Shown: piece after piece, positions 19,156 through 27,488 of the stretch
Layout of the letters: each line of letters opens with the position of its first letter
Position numbering within the stretch: position 1 is the first letter of the stretch
Assembly (NCBI GenBank): GCA_021373185.1
Contig: JAJFTF010000024.1
Span: 186,001 to 250,000, forward strand
Source of the DNA: Betaproteobacteria bacterium
GTDB taxonomy: Bacteria > Pseudomonadota > Gammaproteobacteria > Burkholderiales > Sulfuricellaceae
Length of the DNA: 64,000 nt
Direction of reading: 5' to 3'
Made by a program: the position numbers and the translations under genes
The notes under the pieces: model-generated
The model's database searches: none
The model's input: the letters and a program-made list of their open reading frames with translations, nothing else
Told to the model about the DNA's origin: nothing

Positions 19156-19527
19156 ATGCCCCTCCGCCTGATCAAGCCCGGCGACTGGCTGGTGCTGCTC
19201 GGCGGCATGGTCGTCACCGCATGGCTGTTCGCCACCCTGTGGCAGGGCAATGCCGCCGACAAGGCGGTGGTGCGCAGCGGCGGCAAAATAGTCGCCGAAC
19301 TCAGCCTGGCGGAAAACCACACCTTCACCGCCCAAGGCCCGCTCGGTGCCAGCCGGATCGAAATCCACAACCGCCGCGCGCGCGTCGCCGCCGACCCGAG
19401 CCCGCGCCAGTACTGTGTCAAGCAAGGCTGGCTAGCCAAGACCGGCGAAGCCGCACTGTGCCTGCCCAACCAGGTCAGCCTGGAGCTGACCGGCGCAAAA
19501 AAGTTGTATGATTCGCTTAGTTATTAG
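19156..19527 (+). CDS. NusG domain II-containing membrane-anchored protein
   Basis: 123 aa. One N-terminal TM segment lies near 10-28 (WLVLLGGMVVTAWLFATLW). A compact beta domain follows with IEIHNRRARVAADPSPRQYC and a KQGWL motif, the NusG_II signature; despite the name this family is not a transcription factor. Two Cys (in RQYCVKQG and ALCLPN) are conserved in the family. It stands next to a Gx-transporter gene, its usual partner, although an apbE gene often found beside such pairs is not present here. The function is not established. Confidence 0.8.
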   Translation: MPLRLIKPGDWLVLLGGMVVTAWLFATLWQGNAADKAVVRSGGKIVAELSLAENHTFTAQGPLGASRIEIHNRRARVAADPSPRQYCVKQGWLAKTGEAALCLPNQVSLELTGAKKLYDSLSY

Positions 19528-19545
19528 TCTCAGAAAAAACAGCCC

Positions 19546-19675
19546 GCCACGGATTAACACAGATGTTCACGGATTATCGAATGGTTATGCGGCAAGCACT
19601 ACTTACCGTCAGGGTGAGCAAAGGAACAGCGCTAATCACAAGTTTTATCTGTGTTAATCCGTGTTTATCCGTGGC
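19546..19675. repeat. Long inverted-repeat element, class A (CACGGATTAA units)
   Basis: The left arm (19546-19576) is three near-tandem 10-bp units of the CACGGATNAA type. The right arm (about 19645-19675) is the inverted equivalent ending ATCCGTGGC. Between them is about 70 bp of unrelated sequence. Same class as 31229-31358, 36329-36396, 40278-40408 and 54477-54506. Confidence 0.85.
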
Positions 19676-19696
19676 TTAACGGTTTCAAATTAAAAC

Positions 19697-20239
19697 ATGC
19701 AAATCACCATCCAGACCACCGCCGAAGACCACCGCATCGCCCGCCTGGCGGCGTTCGCCATCGGCCTGTCGCTGCTGGAAGCGGCGATTCCTTCGCCGCT
19801 TCCCGGCATCAAGCCGGGGCTGGCGAACATCGTCACGCTGCTGGTGCTGGCGCGCTTCGGCCTGCGCGCTGCGATCTGGGTATCGCTGCTGCGGGTGGTG
19901 GCGGGCAGTCTAATTCTCGGCACCTTTCTGTCGCCGTCCTTCGTCCTGAGTTTTTCCGGTGCAGCCTTGAGCCTGGCCACGCTGGCGCTGGCGCGGCACC
20001 TGCCGGAAAAATGGTTCGGCCCGGTCTCGCTCAGCATCTTCGCCGCCTTCGCGCATATCGCCGCGCAAATGGCCGTGGTTTACCTGTGGCTGATTCCGCA
20101 TGCCGGCATCCTTTACCTTGCCCCGGTGTTCGCCGCCGCCGCGCTGCTGTTCGGCACCGTCAACGGCCTGATTACCGCCGGGCTGCTGGCCGAAAAGCAG
20201 AAGACCGATTCTGTTCGCGCCCCGGCACTGCAATCATGA
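19697..20239 (+). CDS. Gx transporter family protein (heptaprenyl diphosphate synthase component I-like)
   Basis: 180 aa, five or six TM helices. It begins with the family block HRIARLAAFAIGLSLLEAAI (near 12-31) and PGIKPGLANIVTLLVL (near 37-52). The family was once annotated as heptaprenyl diphosphate synthase component I, but it resembles ECF-type S-components and small transporters. The substrate is unknown; a cofactor or its precursor is one guess. Its stop overlaps the next start (ATGA). The NusG_II neighbour supports the assignment. Confidence 0.82.
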   Translation: MQITIQTTAEDHRIARLAAFAIGLSLLEAAIPSPLPGIKPGLANIVTLLVLARFGLRAAIWVSLLRVVAGSLILGTFLSPSFVLSFSGAALSLATLALARHLPEKWFGPVSLSIFAAFAHIAAQMAVVYLWLIPHAGILYLAPVFAAAALLFGTVNGLITAGLLAEKQKTDSVRAPALQS

Positions 20240-20838
20240 AACGCATCCCCCTGCTGCTGTTACTGGCGCTGCTGTCGGCCATGCCGGGCGCGAATGCCGC
20301 TGAATGGATGGCAATCCAGAACACTGCCGACGGCGATCAATTCTTCTACGACAAGAGCAAGCTGTTCATCAGCGACAACGAAATCACCTACTGGAAAAAA
20401 GCCGTTTTCCTCACACCGCGAACCTTCAAGGACAAACCCACTGCCAGCGCCCTTTACCGGGAACGCATCAACTGCGCCGAACATACCCTGAAACTGATCA
20501 GCTACCTGCTCTACGCGCCGTCCGGCGAAACCGCCGAATATGTGGCTACCGCCGCGGGCGAGGCGACGCCGATCATCCCGGACAGCCTCGGCGACATCTT
20601 CGAAAAAAACCTCTGCCCGCTGGTCGCGAAACATCAGGAAGAGAAACGCCTCAAGGAAGAGGCGGAGAAAAAGAAAGAGGAAGAAGAAAAACGCAAGGCC
20701 GAACAACTGGAGCTGCAAAAATCCGAAGAAGCGCGCCTCAAGGCCGAAGCGGAAAGCGAGAAAGCGCCGCTTCCCGCAACCGCCGTGCAACCTCCGGCAT
20801 TGAGCGCGCCGCCCACCCAGCCTACAATCAAGAAATGA
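20236..20838 (+). CDS. Secreted surface-adhesin-E-like protein with charged coiled-coil tail
   Basis: 200 aa. The signal peptide (about 1-21) ends in GANA|AEW. The domain [20 protein letters not shown] onward (22-130) resembles the small adhesin-E-like domain found in many proteobacterial envelope proteins. From about 134 to 185 the sequence is an extremely charged Glu/Lys/Arg coiled coil, then a Pro/Ala tail. The start ATG overlaps the Gx-transporter stop (ATGA), and its own stop overlaps the ubiX start the same way, so the three are coupled. The function is unknown and the domain match is from memory. Confidence 0.7.
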   Translation: MKRIPLLLLLALLSAMPGANAAEWMAIQNTADGDQFFYDKSKLFISDNEITYWKKAVFLTPRTFKDKPTASALYRERINCAEHTLKLISYLLYAPSGETAEYVATAAGEATPIIPDSLGDIFEKNLCPLVAKHQEEKRLKEEAEKKKEEEEKRKAEQLELQKSEEARLKAEAESEKAPLPATAVQPPALSAPPTQPTIKK

Positions 20839-21455
20839 ACCCTGAAAACAAGACCATCACACTAGCATTGACCGGCGCCTCCGGCATGCCCTACGGCCTG
20901 CGCCTGCTGCAATGCCTGCTCGAAAGCGGGGTGCGGGTTTACCTGCTGTATTCGCAGGCGGCGCAGATCGTGGCGAAACAGGAAATGGATCTGGTGCTGC
21001 CTTCCAGCCCGAAAGAAGTGCAGCAGATGCTGGGCGAACGCTACGGCGCAGCGCCGCAACAGCTCAAGGTATTTGGCCGCGACGAATGGTTCGCGCCGGT
21101 CGCCTCCGGCACCAACCCTGCCGACGCCATGGTGGTCTGCCCCTGCACCATGGGCACCCTCGCCTCCATCGCAACCGGGCTTTCCGACAACCTGATCGAG
21201 CGCGCCGCCGACGTGATGCTGAAGGAAAACCGCAAGCTGATTTTGGTACCGCGCGAAACGCCGTTTTCCGCCATCCACCTGGAAAACATGCTCAAGCTGT
21301 CACGCGCCGGCGCCGTCATCCTGCCGGCCAATCCCGGCTTCTACCATCACCCGCAAAGCGTAGCCGAAGTGGTGGACTTCATCGTCGCCCGCATCCTCGA
21401 CCAGCTCGGCGTGGCACACCAGTTGATGGCGCGCTGGGGGTCCGAATCAATGTAG
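20835..21455 (+). CDS. ubiX: Flavin prenyltransferase UbiX
   Basis: 206 aa. Makes prenylated FMN, the cofactor of the UbiD decarboxylase in ubiquinone synthesis. The Rossmann-like nucleotide motif [14 protein letters not shown] lies near 10-23. [20 protein letters not shown] near 90-109 and [22 protein letters not shown] near 119-140 are classic UbiX blocks. It is reached by a start-stop overlap from the upstream coiled-coil gene. No ubiD is in the window. The 3' end overlaps the convergent cytochrome-like gene by nine bases. Confidence 0.95.
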   Translation: MNPENKTITLALTGASGMPYGLRLLQCLLESGVRVYLLYSQAAQIVAKQEMDLVLPSSPKEVQQMLGERYGAAPQQLKVFGRDEWFAPVASGTNPADAMVVCPCTMGTLASIATGLSDNLIERAADVMLKENRKLILVPRETPFSAIHLENMLKLSRAGAVILPANPGFYHHPQSVAEVVDFIVARILDQLGVAHQLMARWGSESM

Positions 21456-22085
21456 CGGTACAACCTCCAGGTACCGCAGCAAAGCGGGCCGAATAACCAA
21501 CATGCGGATATAGTATTCCCCCTCCGACTTCACCCTGAAAGCAATGCTGGCCACCGCCCCCGTGACCTTCACCCCAGAGAAATCCTCAATCTCGAACCGG
21601 CTGGAAATCAACTCAGCACTCACTCCGGCTTCCCGGTCAAAACACAAGTCGATACGGTAGCTTCCCGGCGAAAGCTTCCCCAACGGAATAAAATAAGCGT
21701 GCTCCGCTTCGTCATACAATTTTTGCAGCGTCCCGGCTTCCCTCTTGCGGTTCGCGGGTACGGCAGCATCGAAAGGATAGTAGCGGCATTCCCGCTTCAT
21801 ATATTCCAGCAGCTTGTACAATTCCTGTCGCGTAAGCGGGCTGACCTTTCCGGCATAGCGCTCGATGTGGGATTCAGCCGCCGCCCGACCCAGATCAAAG
21901 CTTAACCGCCCGCTGCACTCGCCCTCATGACATTTGGCGCAAACGATATTGAAACGAACCGACGAAGCAGTCGAAATATCTGCGGCAAAGCAAGTCTGAG
22001 CTGCCAGCAAGGCAAATACGGCCCCGCAAAAGCAAGCTGCCCAAACCCATGCTTTACGTTTTCCATCTATGCCCCTATCCTTCAT
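21447..22085 (-). CDS. Exported monohaem cytochrome-like protein of unknown function
   Basis: 212 aa. A signal peptide at about 1-34 (hydrophobic [19 protein letters not shown]) is followed at once by a single CxxCH haem-binding motif, CAKCHEGEC, near residues 49-57. Residues 85-110 hold the [22 protein letters not shown] segment, which resembles part of a small c-type domain. The C-terminal half (about 120-212) looks beta-rich, perhaps Ig-like, and bears no recognised motif. I do not recognise the full protein. It diverges from the PPOX gene and converges on ubiX, with no cytochrome-maturation genes nearby. Confidence 0.7.
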   Translation of the reverse strand: MKDRGIDGKRKAWVWAACFCGAVFALLAAQTCFAADISTASSVRFNIVCAKCHEGECSGRLSFDLGRAAAESHIERYAGKVSPLTRQELYKLLEYMKRECRYYPFDAAVPANRKREAGTLQKLYDEAEHAYFIPLGKLSPGSYRIDLCFDREAGVSAELISSRFEIEDFSGVKVTGAVASIAFRVKSEGEYYIRMLVIRPALLRYLEVVPLH

Positions 22086-22115
22086 CTTTTTAAACTCCCT
22101 GATTCTTTATACTCC

Positions 22116-22661
22116 ATGGCCAAATTTTATCCCGCACTGGACGAAAATCTGCGCAACTTCATCGCACGGCAACACATCTTCTTCGTCGCCACCGCGCCTA
22201 ATGACGGACGCATCAGCCTCTCGCCCAAAGGGCTGGACAGCCTGCGTGTGCTCGACGACATGCGCGTCGCCTACCTCGACCTCACCGGCAGCGGCAACGA
22301 AACCGCCGCCCACTTGCTGGCGGACGGGCGCATGACCATGATGTTCTGCAGCTTCGAGGGCGACCACCTGATCCTGCGGCTGTACGGCAAAGGCCGTTCG
22401 GTCAAACCCAGCGATGCCGAATGGGCCGAACTCTCCCCTCGCTTCCCGACCTTGCCCGGCACGCGCCAGATCATCCTGCTCGAAATCGAATCGCTGCAAA
22501 CCTCCTGCGGCGCCGGCGTGCCGCTCTACGCCTATACTGGAGAACGGGAAGCGCTGCTGCGCTGGGTAACAAAAAAAGGCGAAGCCGGCGTGCGCGAATA
22601 TCAGCATGAAAAAAACCGGCTCAGCATCGACGGCCTGCCGACCGGATTATTCGAGGAGTGA
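22116..22661 (+). CDS. Pyridoxamine 5'-phosphate oxidase family protein (FMN-binding split barrel)
   Basis: 181 aa. The start MAKFYPALDENLRNFIARQ and the following HIFFVATAPNDGRISLSPKGLD block are typical of a PNPOx-like subfamily of unknown substrate. The SPKG motif (near 43-46) lies in the flavin-contacting region. It is far from PdxH in sequence, so a vitamin B6 role should not be assumed. ATG 22116 gives the family N-terminus. It ends with GAGGAG, which serves as the ribosome site of the next gene. Confidence 0.82.
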   Translation: MAKFYPALDENLRNFIARQHIFFVATAPNDGRISLSPKGLDSLRVLDDMRVAYLDLTGSGNETAAHLLADGRMTMMFCSFEGDHLILRLYGKGRSVKPSDAEWAELSPRFPTLPGTRQIILLEIESLQTSCGAGVPLYAYTGEREALLRWVTKKGEAGVREYQHEKNRLSIDGLPTGLFEE

Positions 22662-22666
22662 TTAGT

Positions 22667-22891
22667 ATGAAACACATCGGACTGATTGCAATGCTGCTGG
22701 CGGCCACGCTGCTCGCCGCCTGCGAAGAAAAACCCTACCAGCCGCCGGTGCCGCGCGCCGAACCGGACAAACCCGCCGCCAAGCTGTTCGAACCGCAGCG
22801 CGAAGCGCTGGACAAGGCCAAGAGTGTGGAAAAGACGTTAGAGCAGGCGGCTCAGGCACAGGGTAAAGCGGTGGAAAAAGCGGCGCAGTGA
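22667..22891 (+). CDS. Small predicted lipoprotein
   Basis: 74 aa. A lipoprotein signal peptide with lipobox LLAAC (Cys near 19) is followed by a Pro-rich stretch and a short Ala/Lys/Glu amphipathic helix (about 40-74). The start is ATG 22667 with GAGGAG eight bases upstream, inside the end of the PPOX gene; an in-frame GTG at 22658 would fall in that ribosome site. It is probably cotranscribed with the PPOX gene. The function is unknown. Confidence 0.75.
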   Translation: MKHIGLIAMLLAATLLAACEEKPYQPPVPRAEPDKPAAKLFEPQREALDKAKSVEKTLEQAAQAQGKAVEKAAQ

Positions 22892-22954
22892 ATTCTATTT
22901 TGATGTCGAACACACGTTTAGGTAGAGACAATTGTTCTTTAGGATTAAAAAAAT

Positions 22955-23548
22955 ATGAAAATACTATTTTTTATGGGCTCTCTGGCAATACTGTTTGCAT
23001 CTAATACTTGGGCGGCAATAACAATCGGCGATTTCACTCTGGGAGCCCCTAAAAATGAAGTTCTTGTGATGCTCAAGAGCCGATTTCAATCCATTAAAGA
23101 GACACAAGGAAGCCGTTATCAGATTGAGAGGCCGCTTGTTTCTGCAACACTGCCGATACATCCCTATCTTCTCGGGAATGTGCCAATTAGCGAAGTGAAT
23201 ATTTTCTTCAATAATGATGACTTGCTGAATCAGGTCGAAATAAAGCTGAACACGACACATATTGAAGAAGTTCGGAAACATATACCACAAGTGGAAAAAT
23301 CCACTTTAGATCCTGATTTTGGTGATACTTGGGAAGTCATCGTTGGAGATGGGGAAATTATCTATTATGTTTCCAAGCTATTCGGGTCGGCGGAGATTTC
23401 ATTTGCCGACAAAGCCACTTCAAAAGAAAATATTACAGCTAGACGTCTTAGCAACCAGCGGTTCAAAAAACTCAACGGCAAAATCGACAAATTGATCGAG
23501 ATTTTTAAAAAGAATGAAAGCGAAGTCCATTCCACCCTACCACCCTAG
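22955..23548 (+). CDS. Low-GC secreted hypothetical protein
   Basis: 197 aa. The signal peptide (about 1-21) ends in TWA|AITI. The mature part starts IGDFTLGAPKNEVL, a pattern seen in small periplasmic proteins with a repeated beta-alpha domain, then mixed alpha/beta and a Lys-rich end. I do not recognise the family. Base composition is plainly lower in G+C than the neighbours and the codons favour A/T in third positions, which suggests recent transfer. An AGGATT sequence lies about nine bases before the ATG. It overlaps the next gene by four bases, tail to tail. Confidence 0.65.
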   Translation: MKILFFMGSLAILFASNTWAAITIGDFTLGAPKNEVLVMLKSRFQSIKETQGSRYQIERPLVSATLPIHPYLLGNVPISEVNIFFNNDDLLNQVEIKLNTTHIEEVRKHIPQVEKSTLDPDFGDTWEVIVGDGEIIYYVSKLFGSAEISFADKATSKENITARRLSNQRFKKLNGKIDKLIEIFKKNESEVHSTLPP

Positions 23549-24330
23549 AACTTCCACAGCAGCAACGCCTGCGGCATGCTGTCCTTGAGGCCCTGGATGC
23601 CGTACTTATTGTCCCAGTACTGATACTCGATGCCGGCGAACAGTTTGCCGGGATTGCCGAAATGGTTGCCGACATCCCAGCGCAATTGCGGCTGGCTCAA
23701 TACCTGGCGCACGCAATTGCCGTGCGCGCCGATCACATCGGCAAAACCCTCGAAACTGAATTTCGCCGTGCCGATGGCAAAGGGCAGTTTCCATACCGGC
23801 GTCACCTGATAGGTGGTGGCATTGCAGCCGTTGTCGTGGCCGGCATATAGGCCACGGTCGACATAGGCGAGCACATCCACGTTGAAGAAATCGAAGCCGG
23901 GCAGGTTCAGATCCACCGTCACGCCGGGCAGCAGCACGCGCGGATTGACGCTGTGGCTGGCGTAGGATTTGCGCCCGTAATTGATGCCCGCCGTCAGGTT
24001 GACATCGCGCACCGCGCCCCATGACCAGTCGCGCCCGCTGAGTTTGCTCAGGCTGAACGAGGCATAGCCTTCGCCGTAATATTCCGTCGCGCTTTCGTCG
24101 TTGCTGTCGGATTTCAGGGTGTCGATAAAAAAGAAATTGCGGCCATAGGCATGGCCGTCGGCGTGCTGGATGGTGACGATCTGCTTGCCGACATTATTGG
24201 GGTTGCCCGCTTCGCGGAACTGGCTGCCGCGCAGGTACTGGATTTCGGTATCGGTCCAGTCGAACGCCTGCGCGGAAGTAAGTACCAACATGCCGGCGCA
24301 AAACAACAGGAATAATCGGGTAGCAGTCAT
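23545..24330 (-). CDS. Outer membrane protein of the OmpK/Tsx (nucleoside channel) type
   Basis: 261 aa. The signal peptide (1-21) ends in AQA|FDWTDTEIQYLRG. The rest alternates like a 12-strand beta-barrel and ends in Phe (LLLWKF), the C-terminal signature of outer-membrane proteins. FDWTDTEIQYLRGSQFREPG-type openings and the GYASFSLSKLSG stretch recall OmpK/Tsx proteins. Substrate specificity is not readable, so nucleoside transport is only a possibility. ATG 24330 is chosen over an upstream TTG because it gives a clean signal peptide. It has no functional partner next to it. Confidence 0.78.
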   Translation of the reverse strand: MTATRLFLLFCAGMLVLTSAQAFDWTDTEIQYLRGSQFREAGNPNNVGKQIVTIQHADGHAYGRNFFFIDTLKSDSNDESATEYYGEGYASFSLSKLSGRDWSWGAVRDVNLTAGINYGRKSYASHSVNPRVLLPGVTVDLNLPGFDFFNVDVLAYVDRGLYAGHDNGCNATTYQVTPVWKLPFAIGTAKFSFEGFADVIGAHGNCVRQVLSQPQLRWDVGNHFGNPGKLFAGIEYQYWDNKYGIQGLKDSMPQALLLWKF

Positions 24331-24393
24331 CGCACAATCTTTCTGGTTTTCAGTTTTCAATCCGAATTCTAACCATTCTTCCGCCGTTCCGCC

Positions 24394-25122
24394 CTATGCA
24401 GGATCAGGCTCCAGCAATTTCTGTATCACCACCCCCGCCAGCATGTAGCCGAACAACGGCGGCATGTAGCTGATGGTGCCATTGACTGCACGCGGCCGGC
24501 CCGAGCCTTCCACCGGCTCGGGCGGCAACGGCGCGCTCGGCTGCTCGTCGGAAAACACCGTCAGCACGCCGCTGCGGATATCGTGGCGCTGCAAACGCTT
24601 TCTCATCTGGCGCGCCAGCGGGCACATCTCGGTCTGGCTGATATCGGCGATCTTGATCCGGCTGGGGTCGAGGCGATTGCCCGCGCCCATGCTGGACGCC
24701 ACTCTCAGGCCGCGCTTCAGGCTTTCGGCCACCAGCGCCACCTTGCACGCCAGCGAGTCGATTGCGTCCACCACGTAATCGCAATCGCCCGGCACCAGGT
24801 CGTTGACGTTTTCGGTATCGAGAAATTGCCGGATCACGGTCAGTTGGCACGCGGGATTGATATCGCGGATGCGTGCCGCCATCAGCTCGGTCTTGGGCTG
24901 GCCGACGGTGGACAGCAGCGCCGGAAGTTGGCGGTTGATGTTGGACGCCGACACCACGTCGTTATCGAGCAAGGTCAGCCGACCAATGCCGGCGCGCGCC
25001 AGCGCCTCGGCGCAGAACGAGCCGACGCCGCCGAGCCCGGCGACGAATACGTGCCGGGAGGCCAGCCGGGCGATGCCTTCATCGCCGATCAGGATGTGGG
25101 TGCGTTCGAATTGGGGTTGCAT
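24394..25122 (-). CDS. tcdA: tRNA threonylcarbamoyladenosine dehydratase TcdA (CsdL/YgdL)
   Basis: E1-like enzyme that cyclises t6A37 of tRNA to ct6A using ATP, 242 aa. The nucleotide-binding motif GLGGVGSFCAEALAR starts near residue 29, with DNDVVSASNINRQ near 52-64 and DAIDSLACK near 119-127. The conserved SSMGAGNRLDPS block and a MCPLARQMRKRL block follow. The start is ATG 25122, giving the normal MQPQFERTHILIG N-terminus. The upstream gap holds a class B repeat. It stands alone; csdA/csdE are not adjacent. Confidence 0.92.
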   Translation of the reverse strand: MQPQFERTHILIGDEGIARLASRHVFVAGLGGVGSFCAEALARAGIGRLTLLDNDVVSASNINRQLPALLSTVGQPKTELMAARIRDINPACQLTVIRQFLDTENVNDLVPGDCDYVVDAIDSLACKVALVAESLKRGLRVASSMGAGNRLDPSRIKIADISQTEMCPLARQMRKRLQRHDIRSGVLTVFSDEQPSAPLPPEPVEGSGRPRAVNGTISYMPPLFGYMLAGVVIQKLLEPDPA

Positions 25123-25171
25123 TGGGAACCTTTTTGTTGCGTTTATTTTTCTAATTCTAAAAACGGCACAC

Positions 25172-25333
25172 ACCACGAATGACACGAATTTTCACGAATG
25201 CACACGAATAGTTACAACACAATCTCACCTAGCAAAATGGGTTATGCCATCAGACATGGTTAATCCATTTATTATTCGTGAACATTCGTGCTTTATTCGT
25301 GAACATTCGTGCTTTATTCGTGACATTCGTGGT
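25172..25333. repeat. Long inverted-repeat element, class B (CACGAATGA units), copy 1
   Basis: The left arm (25172-25213) has four CACGAAT-based units of 9-10 bp. The right arm (25271-25333) is the inverse and contains a direct 21-bp duplication of ATTCGTGAACATTCGTGCTTT. The 57-bp centre resembles that of copy 2 at 26271-26417. It separates the CDF gene from tcdA. Confidence 0.85.
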
Positions 25334-25349
25334 TAATCTTTTTCTGTAA

Positions 25350-26240
25350 TCATTCGTTCCCGGCACTCTGCGTTTCCAGCGGCTCGACATGGATCGTCAC
25401 CGCAGTATGGGGCAAGGCGCGCTGGAGCGCAGCCTCGATCCGGTCACATAAATCATGCGCCTGATTCACTGTATTTTCGCCCGGCACCAGAAGATGGCAA
25501 TCGACAAAACGGCGCGCACCGGATTTCCGCGTGCGCAGATCGTGGAACGACGAACCGGCGGGCAGCAGCCGGTTGATCTCCCGTTCGATCAGCCCGACTT
25601 CCTCGGCTGGCAGAGCGGCATCCATCAGACCGCTCCAGGAGCGGCGCAACAGGTTGAAGCCGGTGTAAATGATGTTGAGCCCTACCGCCACCGCCATCAG
25701 CGGATCGAGAATCTGCCAGGAGGGCGGCGCGAACATCACCACGGCCAGGCCCGCCACCACGCCGACCGAAGTCCAGACGTCGGTCATCAGGTGCAGGGCG
25801 TCGGCCTCCAGGGTGATGCTGTCGTGCTTGCGCGCCACCCTGAGCATCGCCTGCGCCGTGGCGAGATTGAGTCCCGCCGCCAGCACCGACACCATCAGGC
25901 CGGGGCCGAGGCTTTCCAGCGCGGCTGGGTGCAGGAAACGCCCCACTGCGGTATAAATGATCGCCACCGCCGCCACCAGAATCAGCGTACCTTCGGCGCC
26001 GCTGGAAAAATATTCCGCCTTGTCGTGGCCATAGGCATGGTCGGCGTCTGCCGGGCGCGCGGCGATGGTCAGCGCCGTCAGGGCGATCAGCCCGGCGCTG
26101 AGGTTGACCACCGATTCGATGGCATCGGACAGCAAGCTCACCGAATCGGTCAGGTACCAGGCGCCGAATTTCAGCGCCATCGTTGCGAGCGAAGTCGCAA
26201 TCGACAGGTAGGCCATGCGCAGGGTGGCGTGGTTTTTCAT
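25350..26240 (-). CDS. Cation diffusion facilitator (CDF) family transporter
   Basis: 296 aa, six TM helices, then a cytoplasmic ferredoxin-like domain from about 210. It exports divalent metal in exchange for protons. The metal site is visible as DSVSLLSDAIES in TM2 (near 32-43) and ADALHLMTDVWTS in TM5 (near 149-161, the HxxxD pattern). HAYGHDKAEYFSS lies near 74-86. Zn, Fe and Mn are all possible; the sequence alone does not decide. The start ATG 26240 is preferred to a TTG ten codons upstream. Class B repeats flank it on both sides. Confidence 0.92.
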   Translation of the reverse strand: MKNHATLRMAYLSIATSLATMALKFGAWYLTDSVSLLSDAIESVVNLSAGLIALTALTIAARPADADHAYGHDKAEYFSSGAEGTLILVAAVAIIYTAVGRFLHPAALESLGPGLMVSVLAAGLNLATAQAMLRVARKHDSITLEADALHLMTDVWTSVGVVAGLAVVMFAPPSWQILDPLMAVAVGLNIIYTGFNLLRRSWSGLMDAALPAEEVGLIEREINRLLPAGSSFHDLRTRKSGARRFVDCHLLVPGENTVNQAHDLCDRIEAALQRALPHTAVTIHVEPLETQSAGNE

Positions 26241-26270
26241 GGGCGCAAAAATCCATTCCAAGAATGGCAA

Positions 26271-26417
26271 TTAACCACGAATGACACGAATTTACACGAA
26301 TGAACACAAATAGTTAAAACGCCACCTTGCCTCACCAAATTGGCGAGGTCATCAGTCATTGTTAATCCATTGGTTATTCGTGAACATTCGTGCCTTATTC
26401 GTGTCATTCGTGGTTAA
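26271..26417. repeat. Long inverted-repeat element, class B, copy 2
   Basis: It begins TTAACCACGAATGACACGAA and ends with the exact inverse, TTCGTG...GTGGTTAA. The arms are about 44 bp (26271-26314 and 26374-26417). The central 60 bp contain a palindrome-like CCTCACCAAATTGGCGAGG and match copy 1 in part, including a GTTAATCCAT block. Confidence 0.85.
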
Positions 26418-26432
26418 TCTCTTTTACACGGT

Positions 26433-27197
26433 TCATGCCATTTCCCCTAACACGGCACGCGCATTGGCCGTGGTGATTTCGGCCACCTCTTCCACGCCGA
26501 TGCCGCGCAATTCTGCCAGAACAGCGGCAATGCGCGGCAAATTCTCCGGGCTGTTGCGCGCCTTGCCGATGAAAGCGGGCGGCATATCGGGCGCATCGGT
26601 TTCGAGCACGATGCTGTCCAGCGGCAGGGTGGCGGCCAGCTCGCGCAGTTTGGTGGCGCGGTCGTAAGTCATCGCGCCGCCGAAGCCCAGCTTGAAGCCC
26701 AGCCTGATGAATTCATCCGCCTGCTGGCGGCTACCGTTGAACGCATGGGCGATGCCGCCCTTGACCTTGGCCTGGCGCAAGAACTTCAGCACCGCGTCTT
26801 GCGCTCGGCGAATGTGCAGCAGCACCGGCAAACCGCACTCGGCGGCGATCTTCAACTGCCCAACAAAATAAAATTCCTGACGCTCACGATCATAACCGGG
26901 CACGAAAAAATCCAGCCCGATTTCCCCGATGGCCATCGGGCTGTACTGCGCGATCATCTCACGCAGGACATCCAAATCCTCGACCTTGGCATTATCCACA
27001 TACATCGGGTGGATGCCCAGCGCCGGAATGCAACCGGGAGTACGCCGGCAAACCGACAACAGCGCATCGAAACCGGCGCGTTCGACGCCGGCAATCACCA
27101 TGATCTCGACCCCGGCGGCACGGGCGCGCGCCGCCACTTCGTCGCGGTCGGCGTCGAATTCGGCGGCATCGAGGTGGCAATGGGTGTCGATGTACAT
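26433..27197 (-). CDS. TatD family metal-dependent hydrolase
   Basis: 254 aa TIM-barrel hydrolase of the TatD/YcfH/YjjV group; members have 3'-5' DNase or deacylase-type activities. Metal ligands are visible: DTHCHLD (4-10), the Glu in GEIGLDFF near 93-100, His in LLHIRRA near 129-135, His in IAHAFNGS near 154-161 and Asp in LETDAPD near 204-210. It starts MYIDTHCH at 27197; its first base is the last base of the upstream gene's stop (TGATG). It is the last gene of a mutY - ATPase - GDT1 - tatD run. The substrate is unknown. Confidence 0.9.
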   Translation of the reverse strand: MYIDTHCHLDAAEFDADRDEVAARARAAGVEIMVIAGVERAGFDALLSVCRRTPGCIPALGIHPMYVDNAKVEDLDVLREMIAQYSPMAIGEIGLDFFVPGYDRERQEFYFVGQLKIAAECGLPVLLHIRRAQDAVLKFLRQAKVKGGIAHAFNGSRQQADEFIRLGFKLGFGGAMTYDRATKLRELAATLPLDSIVLETDAPDMPPAFIGKARNSPENLPRIAAVLAELRGIGVEEVAEITTANARAVLGEMA

Positions 27198-27469
27198 CAG
27201 CCGGTTACCAGCGTCCACACGCCGATCAGGATGAAAATACTGCCGGCAAACCAGGCCATGTATCGGGGATTGAGCCACTGGCCGATCAACCCGCCGGCCA
27301 GCACGCCGAGCGCCGAGGTCGCCGTCAACGCCAGCGCCGAAGCGACGAACACCGTCAGCCTGGCGTGGCCGTTGTCAGCGGCGAAGAGCAGCGTGGCGAC
27401 CTGGGTCTTGTCGGCCATTTCCGCGAGGAAAACGCTGCCGAACACCGTGATGAATAGTTTGATGTCCAT
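27197..27469 (-). CDS. GDT1/TMEM165 (UPF0016) family membrane protein, half-size form
   Basis: 90 aa, three TM helices. It carries one copy of the family motif, FLAEMADKTQVATLLFAA (near 14-31, ExxDKT), whereas eukaryotic GDT1 has two. Half-size members are expected to pair as dimers. The family moves Mn2+ and/or Ca2+ against protons. It lies directly downstream of a P-type ATPase gene (19-bp gap) and is coupled to tatD by a one-base overlap. The context supports a divalent-cation role, and Mn or Ca is the best guess. Confidence 0.85.
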   Translation of the reverse strand: MDIKLFITVFGSVFLAEMADKTQVATLLFAADNGHARLTVFVASALALTATSALGVLAGGLIGQWLNPRYMAWFAGSIFILIGVWTLVTG

Positions 27470-27488
27470 GTGAGATGCTCCTGAAAAA

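Noticed and set aside
22108..22113. TATACT close to the PPOX gene start as a promoter
   Set aside because: It ends only two bases before the ATG, so the transcript would begin inside the gene.
25172..25333. Repeated CACGAAT units as a CRISPR array
   Set aside because: Units are only 9-10 bp without spacers and face each other as an inverted repeat.
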